A stretch of 64,000 bases of DNA from Corynebacterium dentalis (GTDB lineage Bacteria > Actinomycetota > Actinomycetes > Mycobacteriales > Mycobacteriaceae): contig NZ_OCTS01000001.1 in NCBI RefSeq assembly GCF_900232865.1, positions 295,413 through 359,412 of the forward strand, given 5' to 3'. Shown piece by piece: positions 27,701 to 35,792 of this stretch (the stretch's first letter is position 1; each line of letters opens with the position of its first letter). Made by a program: the position numbers and the translations under genes. The notes under the pieces are model-generated. The model was given only the letters and a program-made list of their open reading frames with translations, had not been told where the DNA came from and ran no database searches.

Positions 27701-29751
27701 CGGAGTACGTGGCGTTCAACAACATCGCGTTGGCGGATACGTTCCAGATCCATGAAGAGGGCGACATTCTGGATCTGGAAGTGTTCGCCAACAACAACGA
27801 GCGTATCCAGCGGCAAAAGACCGCGCCGATCAACGTGATCATCGGCAACCCGCCGTATTCCTCGGGACAGAACTCGGCCAACGACAACAACGCGAACTTG
27901 AAGTATCCAACACTGGATCAACGGATTGCGGAGACATACGCCGCAAAGTCCACTGCAGTGAACAAGAACTCACTGTACGACTCCTACCTGCGTGCTTTCC
28001 GCTGGGCCACAGATCGTATTGGGGACCAAGGAGTAGTTGTATTCGTATCAAATAACGGTTGGGTAGATGGAAACACTGGTGATGGTGTTCGACTATCTCT
28101 CATTGAAGAATTTTCAGATATCTATGTGCTCAACCTACGTGGAAATTCTCGTACCTCGGGCGATCTGGCAAAGAGAGAGGGTAGCAACCCATTTGATATC
28201 CGAGTCGGTGTGAGCATCTTGATTGGCGTAAAAGACCCGCAGGCCAATGAAACAATAATCCGTTACGCTGCAAGTCCGGACTATGCATCCAAAACTGAAA
28301 AACTAGATAAGGCCAAGACTGCCACAGTTAGCTCCATTGATTGGACACGTATCGAACCAAACGAATATGGGGATTGGCTAAGCAAGCGCAGTCCAGATTT
28401 CGCCACCTGGCCGGTAATCGGAACCAAGAGAGAAAGCCCAGAAATCTCGATTTTTCACAACTTCTCAGCGGGTCTAAAGACAGGGCGAGACTCCTGGGCA
28501 TATGCACAAACGGAGCAACGGTTACTTGCAAACCTAGATTTGCTAGTCAAAACCTATAACCAGGCAAGGGAAGAATTCGCACTGTGGTCACGACCACTCG
28601 AAGTATCTAAGCCGCGCGAATCGGACTTCAACAACTTTCTACGCGAACACCCTGAATATTTGGATCCCACCAAGATTTCTTGGAACCGAACTCTAAAGAA
28701 CCTCGCATGCAAGCAAAAACAGATATCCATGCGAGCAGAAAGGATTTTTGAGTCTCAGTACCGCCCATTCACAAGCCAGTACGTCTACTTCCATGCTCAC
28801 CTAAACGATATGACCTACCGTCTCCCATCGATGTTCCCCACTCCACGGCACCTGAACGTGGGCTTCTATGCCCTAGGTATTGGCGCTACAGCTAATTTCA
28901 GCTTGCTATCGACCACTCTCCTACCAGATGTTCAAATGATTGGGGCAGGTCAAAATGGCCAATATTACGCACGCTTCACTTGGGAGGAAGTCGAAACTTC
29001 AGATGACAGTCTGTTTGGGGAAGGTGGAGTTAGTGTCTGGGGAACAGACGGCGAAGCATCAATCTACGGTGTCATCGGCGAGGTAGTCGAGGGCTACCGT
29101 CGAGTAGACAACATCACCAAAGAGATCAAGATCCTCTACAGAGATGCGTTGGGGTCAGATATCACAGGTGACGATATTTTCCATTTCGTATACGGCAAAC
29201 TGCATGATCCGAATTATCGCATAACTTACGCAGCAGATTTGAAAAAAATGCTCGCCCATATCGAAACGCCACCTACTCGAACTGAGTTCGATGAGTTTGC
29301 AATCGCTGGTCGCAAGCTCTTGAATCTCCATGTCAATTATGAAGATGTCGAGCCATGGCCACTGACGCTCGACGTGACGGGCCAGGAGGACGACCGCGAG
29401 ACGTGGCGCGTCACAAAGATGGCGTGGGCAAAGAAGAAGGACCCGGAGACTGGAAAGAACGTCAACGATGTGACGCGATTGAAATACAACAAGCGGGTCA
29501 CGATTAGTGATATCCCGGCGGAGGCCGATGAGTACATGTTGGGCTCCCGATCTGCGCTGGCGTGGATCATTGACCGTTACCAAGTTAAAACAGATAAGGC
29601 ATCGGGCATCGTCAATGATCCGAACGATTGGGCAGACGAAGTGGGCAACCCTCGGTATATCGCCGATTTGATCGGAAAAGTCACTCGAGTAGCTGTAGAG
29701 ACTGTGCGAATCGTAGATGGCCTGAACAACGACGCGGAAAACAACGACTAG
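24775..29751 (+). CDS. Single-polypeptide restriction-modification enzyme, Type ISP-like (Mrr nuclease - helicase - N6-adenine methylase)
   Basis: About 1658 aa carrying a whole restriction-modification system. Numbering from the ATG at 24766: Mrr-type nuclease 1-170 (GIDLVAH with D66, IQAKFY with Q81/K83); SF2 translocase about 190-640 (MACGTGKTFTS, ICDEAHR, MTATPR, QSVGRVMRK); coupler; N6-adenine methylase about 880-1100 (ILDPFAGTSTFM, VIIGNPPYSSGQ); and a large C-terminal target-recognition region. This matches LlaGI/LlaBIII in order and size. GATAAT (24762-24767) lies 7 nt before the ATG at 24775, so a leaderless start there is preferred. The DUF262 gene follows after 9 bp. The C-terminal third has clearly lower GC. 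All catalytic motifs look intact. Confidence 0.88.
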   Translation: MSAFEEVLDQLRENQPKAKYGIAFEKLMVNFFRTAPTLANQFDEVCRWNDWRFNNGKVDTGIDLVAHRKDDDTWVAIQAKFYKQTTNIQKSHIDSFFEASGHSFLTEKGREHFSHRFIISTTDRWSKNAEAALENQVIETSRIGMADIANAPVNWDVAFPGSEIQIKLSKKQAFAPRKHQVEAISKVLEGFESHDRGKLIMACGTGKTFTSLRLAEQFAEANGNKARVLFLVPSIALLSQTLREWTAQATMELRSFAVCSDNRAGKAAEDIAPHDLEVPVSTNGEMIASTFASGKRAQGLHVVFSTYQSLPAVHEAQEKGLEPFDLVICDEAHRTTGVTLAGEDASNFVRVHDAEYIQAGKRLYMTATPRLFDDAVKGKAADHSAELASMDDEGIYGPEFHRLGFGEAVEKGLLTDYKVLVMTVDEDVAADAMAAAPGQEVNLTTASAMIGAWNALAKRSGKLQGQKDGFEVNAAPMRRTVAFAKDIKASKQIADSFPSLVAAHKEQLNSHEDLDAQNANLEVIAQHVDGTMNALERSTKISWLEADMAQDESRVLTNARCLSEGVDVPGLDSVIFFNPRNSMVDVVQSVGRVMRKAEGKDYGYIILPVAVAPGASPSQALNDNVRFKVVWQILNALRAHDDRFNAKVNSIAMNEGRVDELPLEVDHVESQKRKLDSSDARTSEDAGSDESFAQQVALFSLEQWQEAMYTKLVDKVGNRTYWEDWADDVATIAQAQITRIKALLDGADAKLRREFDQFVEGLRGNLNDSITDDEAISMLSQHLITAPVFDALFSEYDFSAHNPVAQVMQRMADVLEKNKLQTETESLEKFYASVRVRASEVSSASGKQQVIKELYERFFQKAFKKQAEALGIVYTPVEIVDFILRAADDVSKMHFGKGLTDEGVCILDPFAGTSTFMVRLLQSGLIKPEDMARKYANELFATEIMLLAYYVSAVNIETTYNALRAEEALRNGEAEPEYVAFNNIALADTFQIHEEGDILDLEVFANNNERIQRQKTAPINVIIGNPPYSSGQNSANDNNANLKYPTLDQRIAETYAAKSTAVNKNSLYDSYLRAFRWATDRIGDQGVVVFVSNNGWVDGNTGDGVRLSLIEEFSDIYVLNLRGNSRTSGDLAKREGSNPFDIRVGVSILIGVKDPQANETIIRYAASPDYASKTEKLDKAKTATVSSIDWTRIEPNEYGDWLSKRSPDFATWPVIGTKRESPEISIFHNFSAGLKTGRDSWAYAQTEQRLLANLDLLVKTYNQAREEFALWSRPLEVSKPRESDFNNFLREHPEYLDPTKISWNRTLKNLACKQKQISMRAERIFESQYRPFTSQYVYFHAHLNDMTYRLPSMFPTPRHLNVGFYALGIGATANFSLLSTTLLPDVQMIGAGQNGQYYARFTWEEVETSDDSLFGEGGVSVWGTDGEASIYGVIGEVVEGYRRVDNITKEIKILYRDALGSDITGDDIFHFVYGKLHDPNYRITYAADLKKMLAHIETPPTRTEFDEFAIAGRKLLNLHVNYEDVEPWPLTLDVTGQEDDRETWRVTKMAWAKKKDPETGKNVNDVTRLKYNKRVTISDIPAEADEYMLGSRSALAWIIDRYQVKTDKASGIVNDPNDWADEVGNPRYIADLIGKVTRVAVETVRIVDGLNNDAENND

Positions 29752-29760
29752 GAGCCGACC

Positions 29761-31614
29761 ATGGGTTTTGATTCGAAAATGCACCAATTAATGGTTCTGC
29801 TTAAGCATGCAGAAAGCGGAAAGATTCAGCTCCCCGACTTTCAGCGCGGCTATAAGTGGGAAGACGAAAGAGTTCGTCAGCTCCTGACGACAATTCTCCG
29901 AGGACACCCGCTGGGAATCCTCATGCGCCTGGAAACAGGCAATGAGTCCATTCGATTCAAGCCTCGTCCTATTGCTGGCACTGAAGACACAGCTACGAGC
30001 GAACCAGATTACTTGCTTCTTGATGGACAGCAACGCCTAACCAGCTTGACTCAGGCACTAACTGGAGATGGTGTGGTTCACACTAAGGATTCACGCGGAA
30101 AGCTGCTCGTTCGCAGGTACTTTGTGAAAGTTGCCGATCTTCTCGGCGAGGACCAATTTACCGATGAGTCGGTTATTTCCGTCCCCGAAGACGGAACAAT
30201 CCGGACAAATTTCAATCGCGAAATCGTTTTAGATTTGCGAACCAATGAAGCTCAGATCGAAGCTGGGTATTTCCCATGCAACCTGCTTTTCAACACCATC
30301 GATGCCATCGGATGGTTTGGCGGACATTCTTGCCCTAACATACTGCAGGACTTCACGGCTAAGGTCATCCAGCCGCTACAGAGCTACCAGATTCCAGCCA
30401 TCGATCTCGATCGCCGTACCGACAAAGCAGCCGTGGCAACGGTATTCGAAAAGGTCAACGTTGGCGGACTCCCGCTCAACGTCTTTGAACTGCTCACCGC
30501 TGTTTTCGCGGGCGACAAGAGCTTCTACGACCAGAATGGTAAAGACTTCCGGCTCAACGATGACTGGCTAGCAATCAAACAGTCTTGGCATGGTCATGAT
30601 GCTTTGGGCAAGGTGGAAAACACAGACTTCCTGCAAGCAATCACCCTCCTCGCGACGTTTGAGCGAAGCAAGCAAGCCATCGAGGGAAGAAAGCTCGGTG
30701 TTTCTGCCAAGCGTGAAGACATCCTGCAACTAGATCTAGAGAACTATCTTCGATGGCGCGAGCCCCTAACCCAAGCCTTCATCTGGTCAGCGAACTTCTT
30801 GGCTGACGATCACATTTTCAAGGCTAAAGATGTCCCTTATCCAAAGCAGTTAGTCCCTCTCGCTGCGCTCCGAGTCGTTCTGGGAGAGAAGGCTGACCAC
30901 TATTCAGTCAAGAATCGGATTCGCCAATGGTACTGGGCTGGTGTTCTGGGAGAGCTTTACGGTTCTGCCATTGAGACTCGTTTTGTCCGCGACCTCGAAG
31001 CAGTTCCGGCCTGGGCAATGCAAGAAGAAGACGCAGGCACTCCACGAACTATTCAAGACGCAAGTTTCATCGAGTCTCGGCTCCACTCCATCAGAACCAG
31101 AAACTCAGCTGCATACAAGGGCATCGCGGCGCTCATTATGGGACATAACTCGAAGGATTGGATCGAAAATAAAGCCTTCGGCTCGTTCCACAATCGGGAT
31201 ATGAACGTGGATATCCACCACATCTTCCCCAAGAAGTGGTGTGAACTGAATAGCATTGACTATGAACGCCAAGAGTCGATCATCAACAAGACGACGCTCA
31301 GCGCTCGGACCAATCGGGTAATCGGCGGACACGCTCCATCCAAATACTTGAACAAGGTGTCACAAGAATCCGGTCTCTCCGACCCTGCAATCGATGAGGT
31401 GCTATCCAACCACTTAATCAATCCCGAACTTCTACGCGCCAACAAATTCGATGAGTTCTTCGAGGCTCGTAGGAATCAACTCTGTGAACTAATCGGTGAA
31501 GCAATGGGCAAGGACGTGCAGCGAGATGTAAGCCAAGGTAAACATTTGGAGGATTCTTCTCAGTTCGATCCAGAGGCGCTCGATGACCTCACACCGGAGG
31601 ATGCACAGGAATAG
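29761..31614 (+). CDS. DUF262 - HNH protein (GmrSD/BrxU-like nuclease)
   Basis: The 617-aa protein has an N-terminal DUF262 domain with LPDFQRGYKW (about 22-31) and the nucleotide-binding LLDGQQRLTSL (about 84-94), and a C-terminal DUF1524-type HNH motif DIHHIFPKKW near 482 followed by NKTTLSARTNRV. This is the fused GmrS-GmrD architecture of Type IV enzymes that cut modified phage DNA using NTP. AGGAG lies 6 nt before the ATG, 9 bp after the restriction-modification gene, so the two form one operon. Inferred role: restriction of DNA with modified bases that escapes the first enzyme. GC is lower than in the flanking housekeeping genes. Confidence 0.85.
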   Translation: MGFDSKMHQLMVLLKHAESGKIQLPDFQRGYKWEDERVRQLLTTILRGHPLGILMRLETGNESIRFKPRPIAGTEDTATSEPDYLLLDGQQRLTSLTQALTGDGVVHTKDSRGKLLVRRYFVKVADLLGEDQFTDESVISVPEDGTIRTNFNREIVLDLRTNEAQIEAGYFPCNLLFNTIDAIGWFGGHSCPNILQDFTAKVIQPLQSYQIPAIDLDRRTDKAAVATVFEKVNVGGLPLNVFELLTAVFAGDKSFYDQNGKDFRLNDDWLAIKQSWHGHDALGKVENTDFLQAITLLATFERSKQAIEGRKLGVSAKREDILQLDLENYLRWREPLTQAFIWSANFLADDHIFKAKDVPYPKQLVPLAALRVVLGEKADHYSVKNRIRQWYWAGVLGELYGSAIETRFVRDLEAVPAWAMQEEDAGTPRTIQDASFIESRLHSIRTRNSAAYKGIAALIMGHNSKDWIENKAFGSFHNRDMNVDIHHIFPKKWCELNSIDYERQESIINKTTLSARTNRVIGGHAPSKYLNKVSQESGLSDPAIDEVLSNHLINPELLRANKFDEFFEARRNQLCELIGEAMGKDVQRDVSQGKHLEDSSQFDPEALDDLTPEDAQE

Positions 31615-31704
31615 GCCGAACAGCAGTGCGCAGCCACCTGAGAAGGCTTGAGGTGGACTCAGAGTATTGCGTCGAAAACGACCAACACCTCCACCTCACC
31701 GGCC

Positions 31705-31752
31705 TACACTCTAATGAACGGCTCAGCACCACCACCCCACCCACGCTGAGCC
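31705..31752 (+). promoter_or_regulatory. Promoter with inverted repeat before the thioesterase gene
   Basis: TACACT at 31705-31710 is a likely -10. A perfect 8-bp inverted repeat GGCTCAGC (31720-31727) / GCTGAGCC (31745-31752) begins about where transcription should start, with a C/A-rich 17-nt spacer. It may be an operator or a 5' hairpin. No T-run follows, so it is not a terminator. Confidence 0.5.
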
Positions 31753-31776
31753 ACAGTTCACACTAAGGAGACGACC

Positions 31777-32187
31777 GTGAAGGACTCACTCACCACCGGC
31801 ATCGAGCACACCATGACCTACGTGGTTCCGGGGAATCGGACGGTGCCGAATCTACTGCCCGAGGCGTCGGACTTCACCGCCATGCCCGAGGTGCTTGCGA
31901 CTGGGTACATGGTTGGCATCATCGAGTGGGCCTGCATGGAAGCCATCCGTGATCACCTCGACGAGGGCGAAATCTCGCTGGGAACGCACGTGAACTTCTC
32001 CCACCAAGCGCCCACCATGCCCGGCGACACCGTCACCATTGAGGTGAAGGTCATCGCCGTAGAAAAGCGGGCAGTGACTTTTGAGATCAGCGCTCGGGAT
32101 TCGTACAACACGATCAGCGTCGGCACGCATCAGCGTGGCGTAATCGGCAAGGAGAAGTTCGAATCTCGGTTGCCGACGGTGAGTTAG
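31777..32187 (+). CDS. Hotdog-fold thioesterase, FlK-like
   Basis: The 136-aa protein has the fluoroacetyl-CoA thioesterase-type pattern PEVLATGYMVGIIEWACMEA, with Thr/Glu-like active positions, then GTHVNFSHQAPTMPGD with the conserved His and VEVKVIAVEKRAVTFEISA. Such proteins hydrolyse small acyl-CoAs. GTG start at 31777 with AAGGAG 7 nt upstream. It converges on sir2, with 4 bp between stops. The physiological substrate is unknown. Confidence 0.82.
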   Translation: MKDSLTTGIEHTMTYVVPGNRTVPNLLPEASDFTAMPEVLATGYMVGIIEWACMEAIRDHLDEGEISLGTHVNFSHQAPTMPGDTVTIEVKVIAVEKRAVTFEISARDSYNTISVGTHQRGVIGKEKFESRLPTVS

Positions 32188-32191
32188 CCTC

Positions 32192-33148
32192 TTAAAGCTC
32201 CAGCTCATCGAGCAGCGCATCAAACGCGCTGGCCACGTCGGTCCGCCACAGTACGTCCACGCGAGCATCCGCCCGGCCCGGTCCCCCGTTGATCACCACC
32301 ACGGGCTTACCGGCTCGCTGAGCGTCCAGCACAAACTTGAAGCCGCTCATCACCGCCAGCGAGGATCCGGCGACGAGGAGGAAGGAGCTGGCGTCGAGAA
32401 GTGAAACGGCCTGGTGCCTGCGCGCGGAAGGCACCGACTCACCGAAATACACCACGTCCGGCTTCAACAACGGCGACCCGCAACGCGCGCAGCCCGGCAT
32501 CACGAACCGGGCGACAACAGACTCGGGCAGGGTGACGTCGCCGTCCGGATTGACCGTGGAATCGTCGACGAGGATGGAATCGATGTAACCGGGGTTGGCG
32601 GCCTCGAGTCGGCGGTCGAGTTCGCGTCGGTCTTCCTTGTAGCCGCAGGTCAGGCAGGCTACGGTCGCAAGGTCGCCATGCAGGTCGACGACACGTCTGG
32701 CACCCGCACTCGTGTGCAGACCGTCTACGTTTTGGGTGACAACGCCGGTGATGAGCCCAGCGCGCTCTAGCTCTACGAGAGCGAAGTGCGTGCGATTCGG
32801 ATCCGCCTCGCGCATGGTGCGCCAGCCGACGAAACTACGCGCCCAATAGCGATGAGAAGCCGCAGGATCGTGGCGAAACTCCTGATAGGTCATGGGGCGA
32901 TGACGCTTGAGCGAACCGTGGGGGCCGCGGTAATCAGGGATGCCGGAATCGGTGGACACGCCCGCGCCGGTGAGGACGAGGGCGGGACCCTGGCGGAACA
33001 GTTCGGCAGTGCGCTTGAGGGCATGAGCAGGTGGGGTGGGCTCGGCGGTTTCCGCAACGACGCGCTCGATGGAGCGGATGGCCGCACGGTGAGTCATCTC
33101 CACGGCTTTGGTGAAGCGAGGATTGCGGGTGCTGTGGGCGTTCGGCAT
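32192..33148 (-). CDS. Sir2-family NAD-dependent protein deacylase
   Basis: The 318-aa sirtuin has the NAD motif LTGAGVSTDSGIPDYRGPHG, TQNVDGLHTSAG, catalytic His in VVDLHGDLATVACLTC, a CxxC...CxxC zinc site (CLTC, CARC) and VVYFGESVP. I choose the ATG at 33148, where similarity to the decayed copy at 35.7 kb also starts; CACAAT 8 nt upstream suggests a leaderless mRNA. It lies 134 bp downstream of the catalase gene on the same strand. It deacylates lysines and releases nicotinamide, the substrate of PncA. Confidence 0.88.
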   Translation of the reverse strand: MPNAHSTRNPRFTKAVEMTHRAAIRSIERVVAETAEPTPPAHALKRTAELFRQGPALVLTGAGVSTDSGIPDYRGPHGSLKRHRPMTYQEFRHDPAASHRYWARSFVGWRTMREADPNRTHFALVELERAGLITGVVTQNVDGLHTSAGARRVVDLHGDLATVACLTCGYKEDRRELDRRLEAANPGYIDSILVDDSTVNPDGDVTLPESVVARFVMPGCARCGSPLLKPDVVYFGESVPSARRHQAVSLLDASSFLLVAGSSLAVMSGFKFVLDAQRAGKPVVVINGGPGRADARVDVLWRTDVASAFDALLDELEL

Positions 33149-33281
33149 CAGAGTCCATTGTGCATTATGGAGGTAGAAACTACTTTCCACACACCATGCC
33201 GATTCGTCTTAAGAACGGGCGAACGATACTGGGACGATCAAGTTGCAGCCCTCACCTCATCACGGCACAACTTAACCGGAG

Positions 33282-35450
33282 TTAACGCTGCCAAGCGCGG
33301 TGCTGGGTAAGCAGCTCCAGCACCGGGCTGGCGGCATCCTCAGGCGAGGACACGGACACAATGCCAGGCTGATCGACGTTCACCTGAGCCTTACCCATGG
33401 CGCTTGCCGCCTCGTTACCAACCACGATGATCGCCTTTTTGTGCCGATCAAACTCGCGGAGCATAGTGTCCACCTGCGGATCGTCCGGAGGACTGATCAG
33501 GACTACCGCATCAAATTCAGTGGAACGAGCCGTGAAATAGGTTCTGGAGACTGAAACCTCGGAACCATCAATAGGCAATGTACCGCCCTGAGTGGAGACG
33601 AGCATGGGTACCACCCCGGCATCAAAGAGTTCATTAAGTAGCTCGCCCGCTCCTTCCAACTGCTGACCAGGCTGCACAAGGATAGCCACTTGGCGGCCAT
33701 CGACGGGCCAAGTCTTACCAAGCTGAGACAACGCTGGGGAGGGTTCTACATCCGCCACGCTCTGAGGTTCGGGATGAGGCAGCCCAAGATTATCGGCAAC
33801 GGCCTCAGCCAACCCTTGATCCACGTGAGCCAGAACTTCAAGGTACCGCACCTTGATGGCCTCCTCGTAGCATTTACCGAGTTCGAAGGAAAACGCGTCG
33901 ATGAGGTGCCGCTTCTCCACATCGGTGAGGGAGATATAGAACATCCGAGGCTGAGAGAAGTGATCCTCGAAGGACACGGGATTGGCCCGCGTGATGGCAC
34001 CAGACACCGGTTGAGGAACGTCGATGAGAGCACCCTCGGAAACTGTCGCTTCCGTAGGATTCCCCGCGTCCAGACTGTTTGGCTTATAAGGGGCCATACC
34101 TACGTGAGCGCCCTGCTGGTACATACCGTCACGGTGGTTATCATTGACCGGCGCGTGAGGACGGTTGATAGGCAGCTGGCTGAAGTTTGGACCGCCCAAG
34201 CGGCTGATCTGGGTGTCGAGGTAAGAGAAAAGGCGTGCCTGCAAAAGGGGATCGCTCGTGACGTCAATACCGGGGACCAGATGGCCGGGGTGGAAAGCGA
34301 TCTGCTCCGTCTCTTCAAAAAAGTTCCCTGGATTTTTGTTCAACTCCAAGGTGCCGATGATCTCCACAGGAGCTAACTCCTCGGGGACGATTTTTGTCGG
34401 ATCGAGCAGGTCAATTCCCTCAAACATTTGATCCTCGGTATCAGGGAAAACCTGAACACCCATATCCCATTGTGGAAAAGCACCAGCCTCGATGGCATCT
34501 GCCAGGTCACGGCGATGGAAGTCCGGATCAATGCCACCGGTGATTTGCGCTTCCTCCCACACTTGCGAGTGAACGCCAAGCCGTGGCTTGAAGTGGAACT
34601 TCACCAAGGTGGTTTCTCCCGCATCATTGATCATTCGGAAAGTGTGGACTCCGAAACCCTCCATGGTGCGGTAGGAGCGGGTGATTCCACGGTCTGACAT
34701 ATTCCAGAAGGTGTGGTGGGTTGCCTCCGTATGCAAACCTACGAAATCCCAGAAGGTATCGTGAGCGCTCTGTGCCTGGGGAATCTCCCGATCAGGATGT
34801 GGCTTGGCCGCGTGAACAACATCCGGAAACTTAATTCCATCCTGAATGAAAAACACAGGGATATTGTTACCCACAAAATCCCACGTGCCCTCGTCGGTGT
34901 AGAACTTCACGCCCCATCCGCGCGTATCGCGGACGGTGTCAGCGGAACCACGGGAACCGAGAACGGTAGAAAAGCGTACAAAAACAGGGGTTTCCTTCCC
35001 TTCTGCAAAAACCCCAGCCTTCGAGATCTTGGAGGCTTTACCGTTGGAAACGAAAGTTCCGTGTGCACCTGTGCCACGGGCGTGAACCACGCGCTCGGGA
35101 ATGCGCTCATGATCGAAGTGGGTGATTTTTTCGCGGAAGTGATGGTCTTGCATGAGGAGCGGGCCACGTTCACCCGCTTTCAAGGAGTGGCTGGTCTCAC
35201 TGAGCCTGCCACCTTGGGCTGTGGTCAGATACTCGCCCTGTTGAGCTCGTGGGTCCACGTCGCCAGACCCGAAGTGAAACGGGCAACCCGTAGGCGAGTA
35301 CGGGTGAGGAGAGGCTTGGGCTTCTGGTTGCTGCGGTGGAGTAGTGGGATTGGTGGGCTGCTCTACCTGCGGGGTGTAAGCCCCGGGCGTACCGGGTGCT
35401 TTATCGCCTTGGGGTGAAGCAGCAGGTTGAGAACTCGAATTCTGAGCCAT
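33282..35450 (-). CDS. Large-subunit (HPII/KatE-type) catalase
   Basis: The 722-aa heme catalase belongs to the clade with a C-terminal flavodoxin-like domain. The catalytic His is in VVHARGTGAHG (H123), Asn is in DFVGNNIPVFFIQD (about 195), and the heme-ligand Tyr is in RLFSYLDTQISRLGG. The C-terminal domain starts near residue 575 (VDGRQVAILVQPG). The first 50 residues are Pro/Gln/Ser-rich and probably disordered. AGGATTAATGAA precedes the ATG, with AGGA 8 nt away. The long 5' region contains a palindromic candidate operator and the remnant of a second sir2. It degrades hydrogen peroxide in the cytoplasm. Confidence 0.93.
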   Translation of the reverse strand: MAQNSSSQPAASPQGDKAPGTPGAYTPQVEQPTNPTTPPQQPEAQASPHPYSPTGCPFHFGSGDVDPRAQQGEYLTTAQGGRLSETSHSLKAGERGPLLMQDHHFREKITHFDHERIPERVVHARGTGAHGTFVSNGKASKISKAGVFAEGKETPVFVRFSTVLGSRGSADTVRDTRGWGVKFYTDEGTWDFVGNNIPVFFIQDGIKFPDVVHAAKPHPDREIPQAQSAHDTFWDFVGLHTEATHHTFWNMSDRGITRSYRTMEGFGVHTFRMINDAGETTLVKFHFKPRLGVHSQVWEEAQITGGIDPDFHRRDLADAIEAGAFPQWDMGVQVFPDTEDQMFEGIDLLDPTKIVPEELAPVEIIGTLELNKNPGNFFEETEQIAFHPGHLVPGIDVTSDPLLQARLFSYLDTQISRLGGPNFSQLPINRPHAPVNDNHRDGMYQQGAHVGMAPYKPNSLDAGNPTEATVSEGALIDVPQPVSGAITRANPVSFEDHFSQPRMFYISLTDVEKRHLIDAFSFELGKCYEEAIKVRYLEVLAHVDQGLAEAVADNLGLPHPEPQSVADVEPSPALSQLGKTWPVDGRQVAILVQPGQQLEGAGELLNELFDAGVVPMLVSTQGGTLPIDGSEVSVSRTYFTARSTEFDAVVLISPPDDPQVDTMLREFDRHKKAIIVVGNEAASAMGKAQVNVDQPGIVSVSSPEDAASPVLELLTQHRAWQR

Positions 35451-35555
35451 TTCATTAATCCTAGAGGTTGCGGTGAGGGTGGGTAGTGACCATGGTAGCC
35501 ATGAAAAACATTCAGCAGATGTAAATGCGCCCCTGACCGCCCTCCGGAGCGCGCA

Positions 35556-35584
35556 TATACAGTCTGAAATATCTTACCTGTATA
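35556..35584. promoter_or_regulatory. Candidate operator upstream of the catalase gene
   Basis: A perfect 7-bp inverted repeat TATACAG (35556-35562) / CTGTATA (35578-35584) with a 15-nt spacer lies about 110 bp before the catalase start. It sits in an AT-rich patch that includes TAAGAT on the minus strand, a possible -10. The regulator is unknown. Confidence 0.45.
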
Positions 35585-35631
35585 CGCCGTTCAAGCGCCC
35601 CACGATGGAAAGGTCTCCATTGGGGCCGAAG

Positions 35632-35766
35632 CAACTTTTAGCGCCCGCAGCTATGTACAGACCGTCTACGATGTGAGCGACTACGCCCGTGATGAAGCCC
35701 CGTGTGGTAAGTCAACTCCACGTCTGCGGTGTAGGTGAGATTGTTTTCACTCGCGGTGTTCGGCAT
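35632..35766 (-). pseudogene. Remnant of a second sir2 gene
   Basis: The first part (35766 to about 35704) encodes MPNTASENNLTYTADVELT, matching the start of the sir2 gene at 33148. It then runs directly into a stretch (about 35703-35632) that in another frame reads GFITGVVAHIVDGLYIAAG, matching the sirtuin core GLITGVVTQNVDGLHTSAG. About 100 codons between them are missing and the rest of the gene is gone. The 5' leader of both copies is also near identical (TCCATTGTGCAT followed by ATGGAGGTA). The two copies bracket the catalase gene. Confidence 0.8.
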
Positions 35767-35792
35767 CGGAGTCCATTGTGCATGATGGAGGT

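Noticed and set aside
21194..31776. Possible prophage or integrative element around the defence locus
   Set aside because: No integrase, transposase, tRNA-flanking direct repeats or phage genes are visible; at most a small acquired island.
33268..33283. TTAAC-CGGA-GTTAA palindrome between the catalase and sir2 genes
   Set aside because: It overlaps the catalase stop codon and is short; insufficient to call an operator.
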